NCBI GenBank assembly: GCA_007127655.1
Contig: SKYX01000341.1
Location: 1 to 9,876 of the forward strand
Length of the DNA stretch: 9,876 bases
Direction: 5' to 3'
Origin: Desulfonatronum sp.
GTDB lineage: Bacteria; Desulfobacterota; Desulfovibrionia; Desulfovibrionales; Desulfonatronaceae
Made by a program: the position numbers and the translations under genes. A model generated the notes under the pieces. It had not been told where the DNA came from, searched no databases, and worked only from the letters and a program-made list of their open reading frames with translations. This document shows positions 1 through 6,631 of the stretch, one piece after another; the first letter of the stretch is position 1; the number at the start of each line of letters is the position of its first letter.

Positions 1-1173
1 GGTCTGGTCGATGTGCGGGTCGTCCTCGGGCCGCCACCAGTTGCGGATGCTTACGGTTCGCAAGTCCGTCAGGGTTGGGGCGGTCTGAAAATACTCCAGG
101 ACCAGGCCGATGCGCTCGAATTCGTGGAGGTCCATCCATACCCGGACGGCCTTGGTCGGAAACCAGCGATTGGAAATCCCCACCACAAGCACCCCGCCGG
201 GGCGCAAGACCCGGGCGCACTCGGCGATGACCGCCTGGGGGGCGGTCAGGTACTCGATGGACAGGCTGCACGCAACGGCGTCGAAGCTCTTGTCCGGAAA
301 GGGCAGTTTTGGGGTCGCGTTCAGATCGTGGACCACCCGCTCCTCCAGGCGAGGGTTGGCCTCCATTTCCTCCATATTCAAGCCCAGCCCGGTGACGTGC
401 AAGTCGAGGTATTCAGGGAGATGGGATTGCACGCTGCTCATCAGGTCCAGAACCTTCGCCTTCGCGGGCAGGGTTGACAGGGCGTTCGCATAGGTCTCTT
501 TCAGAAACTCCCCGGCTTGGGCGTCAACATGGCCGATGATCCGGGGCGAAGCGTAAAACCGTGCGTCCTCGGTCTCGTCCAGGCGGTGTAGCCCATCTTG
601 CAAGTCAAAACTGGTCGGGTGCCCGCCACTGCGGCACTGCATTCCCGGCCCGCTGTCCGCGATTTCCTCCAGCCAGCAGGTCAACCGCCCCCCGGTCTCC
701 GTGACCTTGTCCGCCATGTCCAGGATCGTGGCCCGCAGGGTCAGTGGAAAGCCAGCCAATGGATGGTTGAGGTCCACGACCATGGACGATTCATCCAGTT
801 CGATGATCCTTCCGGGGCGTAAATCCTGGGGATATACCCCGAGCATGTCCCCCAGCATTCCTCGCGGATAAAATCGGCCTCGGGCCGGTTCGATGGCCCT
901 TCCGCTCACCGTCCGGCGCTGGAATCGGGACCGGGGCACGTGATGTATCAATTTTGGGTCGTGATCCGCGACGGCCTGGCCGGGTAGATAGGTTCGTTCC
1001 ACCGTGTCGCCCACGGACTTTCCCAACAAGGATTTCTTGAATCCGGGCGGAAACACGTCGCGCCAGAGATTCACGCGCCGGGCCAGATAGCGCTCCTGGT
1101 GCCGGGCTTCCGGGCTTTGCCATTCCAGGTCCATTTCCAACGTCGTCAAACTGTGTTCACCAAGTCCGCGCAC
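1..1173 (-). CDS. SlyD/FKBP-like domain fused to SAM-dependent methyltransferase (3' end outside window)
   Basis: The minus frame is open without a stop from an in-frame TGA at 1189-1191 to the left edge, giving 391 codons; the C-terminus lies outside the window. Residues about 45-150 look like the FKBP/SlyD fold: LLGKSVGDTVER (about 49-60) resembles SlyD 'LEGKEVGDKF', and VVDLNHPLAG (132-141) matches the SlyD insert-in-flap 'VDGNHPLAG' signature. From about residue 215 a class I methyltransferase follows: strand-1 VLDLMSS (241-247), then LPFPDKSFDAVACS, then LRPGGVLVVG (about 323-332). The glycine-rich SAM motif is replaced by DLMSS..SHLP, a variant I recall from a distinct methyltransferase subgroup. 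The GTG at 1173 is chosen because AAGGAG (1177-1182) lies just upstream, though only 3 nt away; ATG at 1134 would give a protein 13 residues shorter. The gene follows the EF-G-like gene on the same strand, across a terminator. Substrate unknown; isomerase activity unproven because the first FKBP strands are not recognisable. Confidence 0.85.
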   Translation of the reverse strand, partial: MRGLGEHSLTTLEMDLEWQSPEARHQERYLARRVNLWRDVFPPGFKKSLLGKSVGDTVERTYLPGQAVADHDPKLIHHVPRSRFQRRTVSGRAIEPARGRFYPRGMLGDMLGVYPQDLRPGRIIELDESSMVVDLNHPLAGFPLTLRATILDMADKVTETGGRLTCWLEEIADSGPGMQCRSGGHPTSFDLQDGLHRLDETEDARFYASPRIIGHVDAQAGEFLKETYANALSTLPAKAKVLDLMSSVQSHLPEYLDLHVTGLGLNMEEMEANPRLEERVVHDLNATPKLPFPDKSFDAVACSLSIEYLTAPQAVIAECARVLRPGGVLVVGISNRWFPTKAVRVWMDLHEFERIGLVLEYFQTAPTLTDLRTVSIRNWWRPEDDPHIDQT

Positions 1174-1176
1174 AAA

Positions 1177-1182
1177 CTCCTT
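1177..1182 (-). promoter_or_regulatory. Ribosome binding site AAGGAG deciding the GTG start at 1173
   Basis: This is the only good Shine-Dalgarno match upstream of the methyltransferase frame. It lies 3 nt from GTG 1173, closer than usual, and 42 nt from ATG 1134. It favours the GTG start but leaves some doubt. Confidence 0.5.
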
Positions 1183-1233
1183 CTTTGCTCACCCTGTGTT
1201 GGGTTCAGAGGTTAATTGGTCAGGTGGGCCAAA

Positions 1234-1266
1234 TGCAAAGGGGCGGCTCAAAGCCGCCCCTTTGCA
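1234..1266 (-). terminator. Perfect 15-bp hairpin after the EF-G-like gene
   Basis: Arms 1234-1248 and 1252-1266 are exact reverse complements around a 3-nt loop, with the G+C-rich core flanked by AAA/TTT. On the minus strand it is followed by a short T-rich stretch (TTTGG). It lies 77 nt past the EF-G-like stop codon and before the methyltransferase gene, so it probably ends the EF-G transcript. The rest of 1174-1342 shows no gene, and I could not find a convincing promoter for the methyltransferase in it. Confidence 0.75.
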
Positions 1267-1342
1267 ACCGAATTCGGGGAGTTCCCCCTTGTTTCGGCAG
1301 CTTTAGTGCAGAAAATAATTCCTCAATCGGCCTGGTCAAGCA

Positions 1343-3403
1343 TCATTCTTCCTTAACCTTGGACTCGGCCACCACCTTTTCGGCTACCGGAGGCGGGCAT
1401 TCCTCGTAGTGGTCGAACTCCATGACAAAGGTGCCCTGGCCTCCGGTCATGGAGCGCAGGGTCGGGGCGTATTCCAGGACTTCGGACATGGGCAGGTGGG
1501 CGCGGATTTCTGTGACGCCCGCGTGAGAGTCCGTGCCCAGAACCTTGCCCCGACGGCTGGAAAGGTCGCCGATGATGTCGCCCATGAACTCGTCCGGGGT
1601 GTACACGGTCATCAGCACGATGGGCTCTAGAAGCAGAATCTTGGCTTCCTCGGCCCCCTTCTTGAAGGCCAGGGACCCGGCCACCTTGAAGGCCATTTCC
1701 GAGGAGTCCACGGTGTGGAAGGAGCCGTCGAACACGGTGACCTTGAAGTCCACCAGGGGATATCCGGCCAGGACGCCGCGCTGGGAGGCTTCTTGGACGC
1801 CTTTGTCCACGGCGGGGATGTACTGCCGGGGAATGGCTCCGCCGACAATGGCGTCCACGAATTCATAGCCCGAGCCCCGGGGCAAAGGCTCCATCCGGAT
1901 CCAGCAGTCGCCAAACTGACCCCGGCCGCCGGACTGTTTCTTGTGCCGGCCCTGGACCTCGGCCCGACCTTTGATGGTCTCCCGATAGGGAATCTTGGGC
2001 GGCTTGAGCACGATATTCACCTTGTAGCGCCGACGGCACTTCTCCACCGCGGTCTCGATGTGCATCTGGCCCATGCCGGACAGCAGCATATCACCGGTTT
2101 CCTCGCCTCGGGACAGGCTCAGAGTCACGTCTTCATCCAGAAGCTTCTGCACAGCGGCGTAGACCTTGTCCTCCTCGCCCTTTTCCTCCGCGCCCAGGGC
2201 GTAGGTAATCATGCTCGTGGGCAGTTGCGGGGCGGCCAGTTGGAAGGGCTTTTTCTCGTCGCACAAGGTGTCCGCGGTGGTGGTGCTTTTGAGCTTGGCC
2301 ACGGCGACAATGGCCCCCGGTCCCAGCGGTTCCTTGCATGGCGTGGTGGTCTTGCCCTGGAGCAGCAAGAGCTGCCCCATGCGCTCCTTGGCGTCCTTGC
2401 CGGGGTTGAACAGGGCCATGTCCTGGGTGAGCACCCCGGAGAGCACGCGCAGTACGCTGAGTTGGCCGGTGAAGGGATCGGCGATGGTCTTGAAGACGAA
2501 GCAGGCCGTCGGAGCGTCGGGGCTGGAAGGGCGTTCCTCGCCGTCCGAGTCGGCCCAGTTCGCATGGTCCAGGGGGGAGGGCAGCAGGTCCTGGATCACG
2601 TCCAAGATCAACGGACCGCCCCGATTGGTCAGGGCCGCGCAAACCGTCACCGGCACCAGCTCGCCGGAGAGCACGCCCTTGCGCAGAGCGCCCTGCATTT
2701 CCGGAAGCGTCAGCTCGCCCTCTTCCAGGTACTTCTCCATCAACTCCTCATCGCTTTCGGCGATGTTCTCCATCATGGTCTCCCGAAGGGACGCCACCTG
2801 GTCGGCCACGTCCCCGGGCATTTCGCCGGGCTTGAGGTTCCCGGCGTCGTCGAACAGCAAGGCCTGCTCGGCCAGAACGTCCACAACGCCCTTGAAGTCG
2901 GCCTCCGAGCCCAGGGGCAGATGCAGCAGGACCGGCTTGATGCTCAGGATTTCCTGCAATCCGCTGAAGGCCATCTCGAAATCGGCGCGGTCCCGATCCA
3001 TTTTGTTGATGACCACCATGGCCGGCAAACCGGCTTTCTTCACTTCGGCCCAGAACCGCTTGGTCAGGGGCTTGACGCCGTCCACCGCGTCGATCACGAA
3101 GACCGCTCCGTCCGCGGCGCTCAGGAGGTAGGGCAGGTCGCCGCAAAAATTGTTGTCCCCCGGCGCGTCGATGAGAAAATGCTGGTTCTTTTTCCAGGAG
3201 TAATGGCCGAATCCGGGCTGAATGCCGCCCCGTCGCTTGACTTCCTCGGGTTCGTAATCCAGGCAGGTGGTGCCTTCGTCGATCTTGCCCAGGCGGTTGA
3301 TCACCGAGGTGTTGAACAGCAGCATTTCGGCCACGGATGTTTTCCCGCTGCCTCCATGTCCGACCAGGGCGTATGTACGTTGGGTGCTGAGCTTATCCTG
3401 CAT
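1343..3403 (-). CDS. Elongation factor G-like translational GTPase (divergent EF-G paralogue)
   Basis: The 686-residue protein has the full EF-G layout: G domain (about 8-275), domain II (about 299-385), domain III (about 394-468, with LLSGMGQMHIETAVEKC), domain IV (about 470-590, with SGGRGQFGDC and DGSFHTVDSSEMAFK) and domain V (about 592-667). G1 is GHGGSGKT (15-22), G4 is NKMD (133-136). Two positions differ from canonical EF-G: G3 reads DAPGD (79-83) instead of DTPGH, so the catalytic histidine is Asp83, and switch I reads RRGGIQP (58-63) instead of RGITI. EF-G acts in ribosome translocation and recycling; this variant belongs with the EF-G2/EF-G-like paralogues, whose role is less clear. 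The start is supported by AAGGAGG (3408-3414), 4 nt upstream of ATG. It is transcribed alone from the promoter at 3480-3509 and ends at the hairpin 1234-1266. The acidic C-terminal tail (ESKVKEE) is extra. Confidence 0.95.
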   Translation of the reverse strand: MQDKLSTQRTYALVGHGGSGKTSVAEMLLFNTSVINRLGKIDEGTTCLDYEPEEVKRRGGIQPGFGHYSWKKNQHFLIDAPGDNNFCGDLPYLLSAADGAVFVIDAVDGVKPLTKRFWAEVKKAGLPAMVVINKMDRDRADFEMAFSGLQEILSIKPVLLHLPLGSEADFKGVVDVLAEQALLFDDAGNLKPGEMPGDVADQVASLRETMMENIAESDEELMEKYLEEGELTLPEMQGALRKGVLSGELVPVTVCAALTNRGGPLILDVIQDLLPSPLDHANWADSDGEERPSSPDAPTACFVFKTIADPFTGQLSVLRVLSGVLTQDMALFNPGKDAKERMGQLLLLQGKTTTPCKEPLGPGAIVAVAKLKSTTTADTLCDEKKPFQLAAPQLPTSMITYALGAEEKGEEDKVYAAVQKLLDEDVTLSLSRGEETGDMLLSGMGQMHIETAVEKCRRRYKVNIVLKPPKIPYRETIKGRAEVQGRHKKQSGGRGQFGDCWIRMEPLPRGSGYEFVDAIVGGAIPRQYIPAVDKGVQEASQRGVLAGYPLVDFKVTVFDGSFHTVDSSEMAFKVAGSLAFKKGAEEAKILLLEPIVLMTVYTPDEFMGDIIGDLSSRRGKVLGTDSHAGVTEIRAHLPMSEVLEYAPTLRSMTGGQGTFVMEFDHYEECPPPVAEKVVAESKVKEE

Positions 3404-3479
3404 TCGGCCTCCTTCAGGGATTGTGTTGGTAAGGGTTGGCGCCGTCAGGCGAAGATGCTGCGCTGTTGTAAGCTTTGCA

Positions 3480-3509
3480 CCTATAGAGACGGGGTTGGAA
3501 GAATGTCAA
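3480..3509 (-). promoter_or_regulatory. Sigma70-type promoter of the EF-G-like gene
   Basis: On the minus strand a perfect -35 TTGACA (3504-3509) is followed after 17-18 nt by CTATAGG (3480-3486) as the -10. The predicted transcript starts near 3473, giving a leader of about 70 nt. The -35 box abuts the ribosome site (3510-3515) of the divergent ParB-like gene. CTATAG is itself palindromic, so a divergent promoter sharing the -10 is possible, but I see no good -35 for the plus direction. Confidence 0.6.
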
Positions 3510-3522
3510 GGGAGGCTCTCGG

Positions 3523-4512
3523 ATGGCAGGCTGGATAAGGGTTTATGCGTTTCAGTTGGATTGTTCGGGGACCAATTTGTTCTGGGCCAGCCCTCCTCCG
3601 GAGGAACTTTGTCGGTCGTTGCTGGCCGTGGGGCAACTGGACCCGGTTTTGGTCCGCGCCCAAGGCGAAGGGTACAGGCTGTTGTCCGGGTACCGCAGGG
3701 CGGCCTTTCTGGCCCAAGAGAACAGGGAGGTCGAGGCGAGGGGTCTGCCCGGTCCGGGGTCGCCACTGGAGGACGGCCTGCTCTACCTGCACGCCAATAT
3801 TCATCGACCTTTGGATGATTCCATGCGCGTCCAGGCTCTGCGGTATTTTCAGCCTCTGCTTGAGCCGGAAGAGCTGACCCTTCGCGTCGCTCCCCTGCTG
3901 GGCGTCCCCTCCCGCTCCGGGATGTGGCGAAGGTATCTCAACTGGCTCGAGCTGCCTGCGTCCTGGGATGATCTGCTTCGCGTCGGCCACGTCCCCTTGG
4001 TTGCGGGAACGACTCTGGCCCGGCTTCGCAGCGACGAGCTGGAAGCGCTACATCCGTATTTTACGGCCTGGAAATGGTCCCAGGGCCGGGCCGTTCAGTG
4101 GCTGACCCTGCTCCGGGAAACGGCCCTGGGCCGCGGATGGTCCCTGGCCCAAACCCTGGAAGCCGTCGACGCCCGTCGGGTCCTGGAAAGCGGCCTCGCC
4201 CCTCAGGACGCCCTGCAAACTTTGACCACTCAGGCCAAAGCCCTCCGCTATCCCCAATTGGACGACATGGAGCGTCGTTTCGAGGATCTGGCCAAACGCC
4301 TTTTCGACTCGTCCCGCTGGGAGATCATTCCCAACCCGAACTTTGAGTCCGACGCCGTGGAACTGCGCTTGCGGGCCCGAAACGTCGAGGACCTCCGGGC
4401 CGCGGGTCGGGCTTTGGATCTGGCGCTGGAAACGGCCGCGATGCCGGAGAGCAGAGGGGAGTCTTTGGAGAAACTGTTCAGGATCGCCCGCGAACAAGAA
4501 ACCGGGCCGTGA
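3523..4512 (+). CDS. ParB-like protein (divergent ParB/Srx N-terminal domain), orphan
   Basis: The 329-residue product is a diverged ParB-type protein. Residues about 26-62 follow the ParB N-terminal pattern: a helix (PPEELCRSLLAVGQ), then LDPVLVRAQGEGYRLLSGYRRAAFL, whose G56-Y-R-R59 corresponds to the CTP-binding GERR motif. HANIHRPLDD (90-99) resembles the ParB ENIQR.DL segment with the Glu replaced by Ala91. Residues about 117-215 fit the ParB/KorB helix-turn-helix region, including LPASWDDLLRVGHVPLVAG and a following LARL. The C-terminal part (about 245-329) is unrecognised and charged. Start: GGGAGG (3510-3515), 7 nt before ATG. There is no ParA partner and I saw no parS-like repeats. 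Chromosome segregation is therefore not implied; a DNA-binding regulator or CTP-dependent clamp is equally possible. Its stop codon lies in the convergent hairpin at 4509-4540. Confidence 0.8.
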   Translation: MAGWIRVYAFQLDCSGTNLFWASPPPEELCRSLLAVGQLDPVLVRAQGEGYRLLSGYRRAAFLAQENREVEARGLPGPGSPLEDGLLYLHANIHRPLDDSMRVQALRYFQPLLEPEELTLRVAPLLGVPSRSGMWRRYLNWLELPASWDDLLRVGHVPLVAGTTLARLRSDELEALHPYFTAWKWSQGRAVQWLTLLRETALGRGWSLAQTLEAVDARRVLESGLAPQDALQTLTTQAKALRYPQLDDMERRFEDLAKRLFDSSRWEIIPNPNFESDAVELRLRARNVEDLRAAGRALDLALETAAMPESRGESLEKLFRIAREQETGP

Positions 4513-4540
4513 CGCTCGGCCATTTTTCTCCGAGCGTTAC
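4509..4540. terminator. Hairpin covering both convergent stop codons
   Basis: Arms 4509-4519 and 4530-4540 pair over 11 bp with one G-U pair, around a 10-nt loop containing TTTTT. The plus-strand TGA (4510-4512) and the minus-strand TAA (4537-4539) both lie inside the stem. Neither side has a classic long T-tract, so efficiency is uncertain. It is the only terminator candidate between the two convergent genes. Confidence 0.5.
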
Positions 4541-4890
4541 TTCTTCTCCAGCTCTGCGGTCAGCCACTCCTTGATTTCCGGGCTCAGCTCATGAATCCCC
4601 TTCAGCCCACCGATGGACTCCAAGTAGCGCTTGCCCAGGTCCTCGGGCAGCCGTTTCTCGCACAAAGTCGTGGAGCCGTAGTTGGTCATCTTCATCAGCA
4701 CCACCTTGGGCTCCTCCCAGGTGTCGATAACGAAGTAGATGGAATACTCGTCCGAGCTCCGCACGGGCTGGCGCATGGCGTCGTGCCAGTTGTTGTTGCC
4801 CCACTCCAGGAACATGGTCACCGCGTCCTCGTGGATCATGTCCCAGTTGACTTCGTTCAGCCAAACTTTACAGGCGTCCAGATCACTCAT
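4537..4890 (-). CDS. Small conserved protein resembling the DVU0772 family
   Basis: The product is 117 residues, soluble and acidic/aromatic, with no signal peptide or membrane segment. NWDMIHEDAVTMFLEWGNN near the N-terminus and YFVIDTWEEPKV in the middle remind me of a Desulfovibrio protein family named after DVU0772; this is recall, not a search. The function is unknown to me. ATG at 4890 is chosen over the GTG at 4896 because AAAGGGG (4899-4905) is 8 nt from the ATG but only 2 nt from the GTG. It lies 2 nt after the lipocalin stop codon (TGA AC ATG), so it is almost certainly co-transcribed and probably translationally coupled. It ends inside the convergent hairpin. Confidence 0.8.
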   Translation of the reverse strand: MSDLDACKVWLNEVNWDMIHEDAVTMFLEWGNNNWHDAMRQPVRSSDEYSIYFVIDTWEEPKVVLMKMTNYGSTTLCEKRLPEDLGKRYLESIGGLKGIHELSPEIKEWLTAELEKK

Positions 4891-4892
4891 GT

Positions 4893-5471
4893 TCACTGCC
4901 CCTTTGTGTCTTTCGTTGTTTTTATGGTTGCATGTTCGACGAAAATCAGCTCGTCCACGGGAAAGTTCAGCTCCGCGGCCCGGTCCGTCAGCCGCTGGGT
5001 CACCGCCTCGTCCAGCTGGGGCTCTCTGGCCAGAATCCAGAGATAGGATCGCGTCGGCCCGGCCACCAGGGCGTATCCATAGCCCTCCCGGTCGAGCTCC
5101 AGAATATTGTATCCGCCGTAAAACGGCCCGAAAAAGGAAACCTTGAGCCGCCCCACGCCTGGATCGTTTACGAAATAAGCCCGGCCCTCGGCCTCTTTCC
5201 AGGTACCCTTTTGGGGGTCATACCCCCGGTTGAGTACCCGCACTCCGCCATCGTCGCGCATCGAGTACTCGGCCGTAACCTTGATCAGGCCGCGCTCAAA
5301 GGAGTGGTCCAGCCTGGCGATCTCGTACCATCTCCCCAGGTACCGCTCCAACTCGAACCCGCCCACCGGCTCCATCCCCTTGGGAATACCCGCGCACCCG
5401 GTGGGGAGCACTACGAGGAGCGCGGCGAGCAGCGCCCCGGGAAGCAGCGCAACAAAGCTTTTGCCGCTCAT
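4893..5471 (-). CDS. Bacterial lipocalin (Blc-type) lipoprotein
   Basis: The 192-residue precursor begins with a basic start, a hydrophobic run (about 7-22) and a lipoprotein-like cleavage site LPTGC with Cys26; position -3 is Pro rather than Leu, with Leu at -4. The mature part is a lipocalin: the first signature YLGRWYEIARLDHSFERGL (44-62, GRW at 46-48) and the last signature YLWILAREPQLDE (143-155) are clear, and WKEAEGRAYFVNDP is typical of the Blc subgroup. Blc-type lipocalins are envelope lipoproteins that bind fatty acids or lysophospholipids, usually at the outer membrane. The tail after about residue 178 is lysine/threonine-rich and looks unstructured. Start: AAGGAAG about 8 nt upstream of ATG. 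It is the first gene of a two-gene operon with the DVU0772-like gene. The upstream TTGCGC...TAAGCT (17-nt spacing) is too poor to call as a promoter. Confidence 0.92.
   Translation of the reverse strand: MSGKSFVALLPGALLAALLVVLPTGCAGIPKGMEPVGGFELERYLGRWYEIARLDHSFERGLIKVTAEYSMRDDGGVRVLNRGYDPQKGTWKEAEGRAYFVNDPGVGRLKVSFFGPFYGGYNILELDREGYGYALVAGPTRSYLWILAREPQLDEAVTQRLTDRAAELNFPVDELIFVEHATIKTTKDTKGQ
4899..4905 (-). promoter_or_regulatory. Ribosome binding site AAAGGGG deciding the ATG start at 4890
   Basis: The site lies inside the last codons of the lipocalin gene. It is 8 nt from ATG 4890 but only 2 nt from the in-frame GTG 4896, which favours the ATG. Confidence 0.55.
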
Positions 5472-5731
5472 GGTGTCGCTTCCTTGTTTGTCGTGTTTTG
5501 TTCTCTCGAAGCTGGAGCTTACCCGGGCCGGAGCGATTGCGCAAACAAAGCGTACGGGTTGATTTGACGCTTCGCGGTGGGTAGGTGGTCAATGGACGTT
5601 TGTCCCCGGATAGTTGATGATGCGGTGGAGGTCACGGTGCTGGAGATAACGACGCGCCAGGGGGGCGAGGTGAAAGATACGATTTATCCGGGTGCCTGAT
5701 TTTCCAAAGACAGCGGGAGTCGACTTTAGGC
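5472..5731. other. Intergenic region between divergent lipocalin and mtgA genes
   Basis: This 260-nt stretch must hold the promoters of both flanking genes, but I could not identify a strong box pair for either. It contains a weak inverted repeat (AAGCGT...ACGCTT around 5548-5572) and one tiny plus frame (5592-5699, ATG to TGA, 35 residues, MDVCPRIVDDAVEVTVLE...). That frame has only a poor ribosome site (AGGTGG) and no recognisable family. I do not call it a gene, though its strand-like pattern could be a gene remnant. Confidence 0.4.
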
Positions 5732-6511
5732 ATGAGGAATGAGCACCAAAAGGGCCGAATCAATCGCAAAAGTCGGGGGGCAAGCCTCGCCATATCTGCC
5801 GGGAAGATATTGTTCTTCACGGGAATGGCCTTTCTTAGCCTTTCGGTGCTTCTGGTGGCGTCTCTTCGTTATGTCCAGCCCCCCACCAGTGCTTTCATGC
5901 TCAAAAGGCAGTTGGAAGGCCTGATCCACGAGGATAAATCTCCAAAGATCCACTATCAGTGGGTGAACTGGGAACGCATTTCTCCGCACATGCCCCTGGC
6001 CGTCGTGGCCTCCGAGGACCAGATGTTTCCAAGCCATTGGGGATTCGATTTTCAGTCCATAGCAGAGGCCATCGAGGAACGGCGGACCAGGGGAAGAATC
6101 CGCGGGGCCAGCACCATCTCGCAGCAGACCGCCAAGAATCTTTTTTTGTGGGAAGGCAGGAGTTATGTGCGCAAGGGCTTCGAGGCTTGGTTTACGCTCT
6201 TGATGGAGGCTTTCTGGCCCAAGAGAAGGATCCTGGAAGTTTACCTGAACATCGTCGAATTCGGGGACGGCGTATACGGGGTGCATTCGGCGGCAACGAT
6301 CTTTTTCGACAAACAGCCCTCCCGGTTGACCAGGAGAGAAGCCGCGCTGATGGCCGCAGTGCTGCCTCATCCCAAGAGATATGACGTCATGGCACCTTCC
6401 AGGTACATCCAGCAAAGAGCCAGCCAGATCGAGAGGCAGATGAACAACCTTGGCTCCTCTTACTTGAAGGATCTGTCGTCGAGGGGTCGCCGGAGCGGAA
6501 TTCGCCGTTGA
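5732..6511 (+). CDS. mtgA: Monofunctional biosynthetic peptidoglycan transglycosylase
   Basis: The 259-residue protein is a stand-alone GT51 glycosyltransferase that polymerises lipid II into glycan strands at the periplasmic face of the inner membrane. A basic N-terminus (1-17) precedes one membrane anchor (about 24-46). The GT51 motifs are all present: motif 1 AVVASEDQMFPSHWGFD (90-106) with catalytic Glu95, motif 2 RGASTISQQTAKNLFLW (124-140), and motif 3 RRILEVYLNIVEFGDGVYGV (165-184) with the second catalytic Glu176. There is no penicillin-binding transpeptidase domain, and the length is typical of MtgA. The C-terminus after about 240 is a basic tail (SRGRRSGIRR) beyond the domain. The ribosome site is weak (AGG 4 nt upstream; GGGAG 12 nt upstream), so translation may be modest. 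It is followed by the cupin gene on the same strand, 120 nt away. Confidence 0.95.
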   Translation: MRNEHQKGRINRKSRGASLAISAGKILFFTGMAFLSLSVLLVASLRYVQPPTSAFMLKRQLEGLIHEDKSPKIHYQWVNWERISPHMPLAVVASEDQMFPSHWGFDFQSIAEAIEERRTRGRIRGASTISQQTAKNLFLWEGRSYVRKGFEAWFTLLMEAFWPKRRILEVYLNIVEFGDGVYGVHSAATIFFDKQPSRLTRREAALMAAVLPHPKRYDVMAPSRYIQQRASQIERQMNNLGSSYLKDLSSRGRRSGIRR

Positions 6512-6621
6512 GGGTGCGCTATACCTTTCACATCAACATCAAGCTGTATGGGCTGATGCTTGAGTCATAAATTCGCATCGAGTTGGACCGAACCGAGTTT
6601 TTTCATCACACCTCAGCAATC

Positions 6622-6627
6622 AGGAGG
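6622..6627 (+). promoter_or_regulatory. Ribosome binding site AGGAGG deciding the cupin start at 6632
   Basis: A perfect AGGAGG lies 4 nt from ATG 6632, whereas the in-frame ATG at 6560 has no comparable site. The 120 nt between mtgA and this start contain no convincing promoter or terminator. Confidence 0.7.
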
Positions 6628-6631
6628 ACGT

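Noticed and set aside
13..822. Several plus-strand open frames in the first 800 nt
   Set aside because: All lie antisense to the methyltransferase fusion, which is open over the whole stretch and carries recognisable motifs.
1234..1266. Possible repeat or mobile-element end at the perfect hairpin
   Set aside because: Its position just past the EF-G stop and its GC-rich stem with AAA/TTT flanks fit a terminator; no second copy or target duplication was seen.
1715..3538. 607-codon plus-strand open frame antisense to the EF-G-like gene
   Set aside because: The opposite strand encodes an unmistakable EF-G-like protein with a good ribosome site and promoter; the antisense translation is low-complexity His/Gly/Gln-rich, as expected from GC-rich codon mirroring.
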